Shown here one piece after another: positions 5,874 through 6,220 of a DNA stretch of 6,220 nucleotides (position 1 is the stretch's first letter; each line of letters starts with the position of its first letter). A program made the position numbers and the translations under genes. The notes under the pieces were generated by a model. It saw only the letters and a program-made list of their open reading frames with translations. It searched no databases and had not been told where the DNA came from. This DNA comes from Alistipes sp. CAG:435 (GTDB lineage Bacteria; Bacteroidota; Bacteroidia; Bacteroidales; UBA932), in NCBI GenBank assembly GCA_000433355.1, contig FR893127.1:1-6220 (forward strand). The letters run 5' to 3'.

Positions 5874-5907
5874 CAAATATACAAAAAATAATAAGTTATA
5901 AGCCTAA
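5874..5907 (-). promoter_or_regulatory. Bacteroidota-type promoter of pyrH-frr
   Basis: TATATTTG (5874-5881) matches TAnnTTTG exactly, inside an AT-rich stretch. A TTAG lies 22 nt upstream (5904-5907), the same weak -33 candidate and spacing as in the aromatic operon promoter. The predicted 5' UTR is about 70-75 nt and is notably G-rich compared with the promoter. Confidence 0.65.
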
Positions 5908-5917
5908 GACATCGGAA

Positions 5918-6220
5918 CTAAATCCCCTGAAACGCACCCCCGGAGCCTTGACCAATCACGACGGCCGCATTTTCTCCATATAATGCCACCGTCGTATGCG
6001 TTTTTGTCTTTGACAAGAGCAAAACCATCCATTTATGCTCCTTTGATCGTTCCAGAATCCTTCCTCGCGCCACTCCAAGACGACACTCCAGGGCAACGCT
6101 TTTGGCACTTATCGTCGCCCGAGAGTGCAGCGAGGCACGCTTGGGCGACACTTTCGTACCATTTTGTCGCTCGGTGGTGCAGGGCAGAATTACGTAAGTA
6201 AGGATGACGGGACTCTTCGG
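5918..6220 (-). other. Unassigned region; open frame without recognisable product
   Basis: About 300 bases upstream of the pyrH promoter hold no gene I can recognise. One minus-strand frame is open from the window edge to a stop at 5918 (about 100 codons). Its translation is Ser/Lys/Arg-rich in the first half, with no motif or familiar family, and includes a stretch encoded by a hairpin arm. It could be the end of a gene starting outside the window, but a noncoding or decayed intergenic stretch is more likely. The plus-strand frame over the same bases is no more convincing. Confidence 0.15.
6114..6149. repeat. Long imperfect hairpin, possible dispersed palindromic element
   Basis: Arms 6114-6128 and 6135-6149 pair over 15 positions with one A-G mismatch and one G-T pair, around the 6-nt loop AGCGAG. 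The outer seven pairs are GTCGCCC/GGGCGAC. Neither strand has a T run after it, so it is a poor intrinsic terminator. A REP-like intergenic palindrome is the simplest reading, which would be settled by its copy number in the genome. Confidence 0.5.

Noticed and set aside
1..6220. Novel defence, mobile or CRISPR system
   Set aside because: No direct-repeat arrays, transposase, integrase, nuclease or toxin-like genes are present; every recognised gene is core metabolism or translation.

Overview
The window looks like a chromosomal piece of a Bacteroidota bacterium, most likely of the order Bacteroidales. The evidence is the fused DAHP synthase/chorismate mutase, the gene order pheA - aminotransferase - tyrA - DAHP synthase/chorismate mutase, the Bacteroidota-type promoter element TAnnTTTG in front of both transcription units, and the general lack of Shine-Dalgarno sequences. 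All recognised genes lie on the minus strand, so transcription runs from high to low coordinates.

Layout in transcription order. Positions 6220-5908 hold no recognisable gene, only an unassigned open frame and a strong imperfect hairpin at 6114-6149. A promoter at 5874-5907 precedes pyrH (UMP kinase, 5090-5794) and frr (ribosome recycling factor, 4454-5023), a common bacterial pair. A second promoter at 4358-4391 then drives a 430-base-pair-scale control region and the aromatic amino acid operon: prephenate dehydratase (3296-4138), a class I/II PLP aminotransferase (2091-3293), prephenate dehydrogenase (1240-2094) and DAHP synthase-chorismate mutase (146-1237). Junctions between these four genes are 2 nt gaps or a 4 nt overlap, so they are almost certainly one translationally coupled mRNA. 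A perfect 28-bp inverted repeat (57-120) follows the last gene and may end the transcript.

Together the four enzymes supply the first step of the shikimate pathway, the chorismate-to-prephenate branch point, both prephenate-consuming steps, and probably the final transamination to phenylalanine and tyrosine.

The most interesting item is between frr and pheA. It holds an unannotated 19-residue leader peptide (MMMSTRFYSFGFYFFYRGR, 4291-4350) in which eight of ten consecutive residues are Phe or Tyr. It is followed by an antiterminator-forming segment and an intrinsic terminator (4201-4237). This is a complete ribosome-mediated transcription attenuator sensing Phe/Tyr supply. Its start codon lies only about 7 nt past the promoter -7 element, so the leader mRNA may be leaderless or nearly so. 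A second unexpected signal is a strong, frame-independent excess of the hexamer GAATAT/ATATTC across the whole window.
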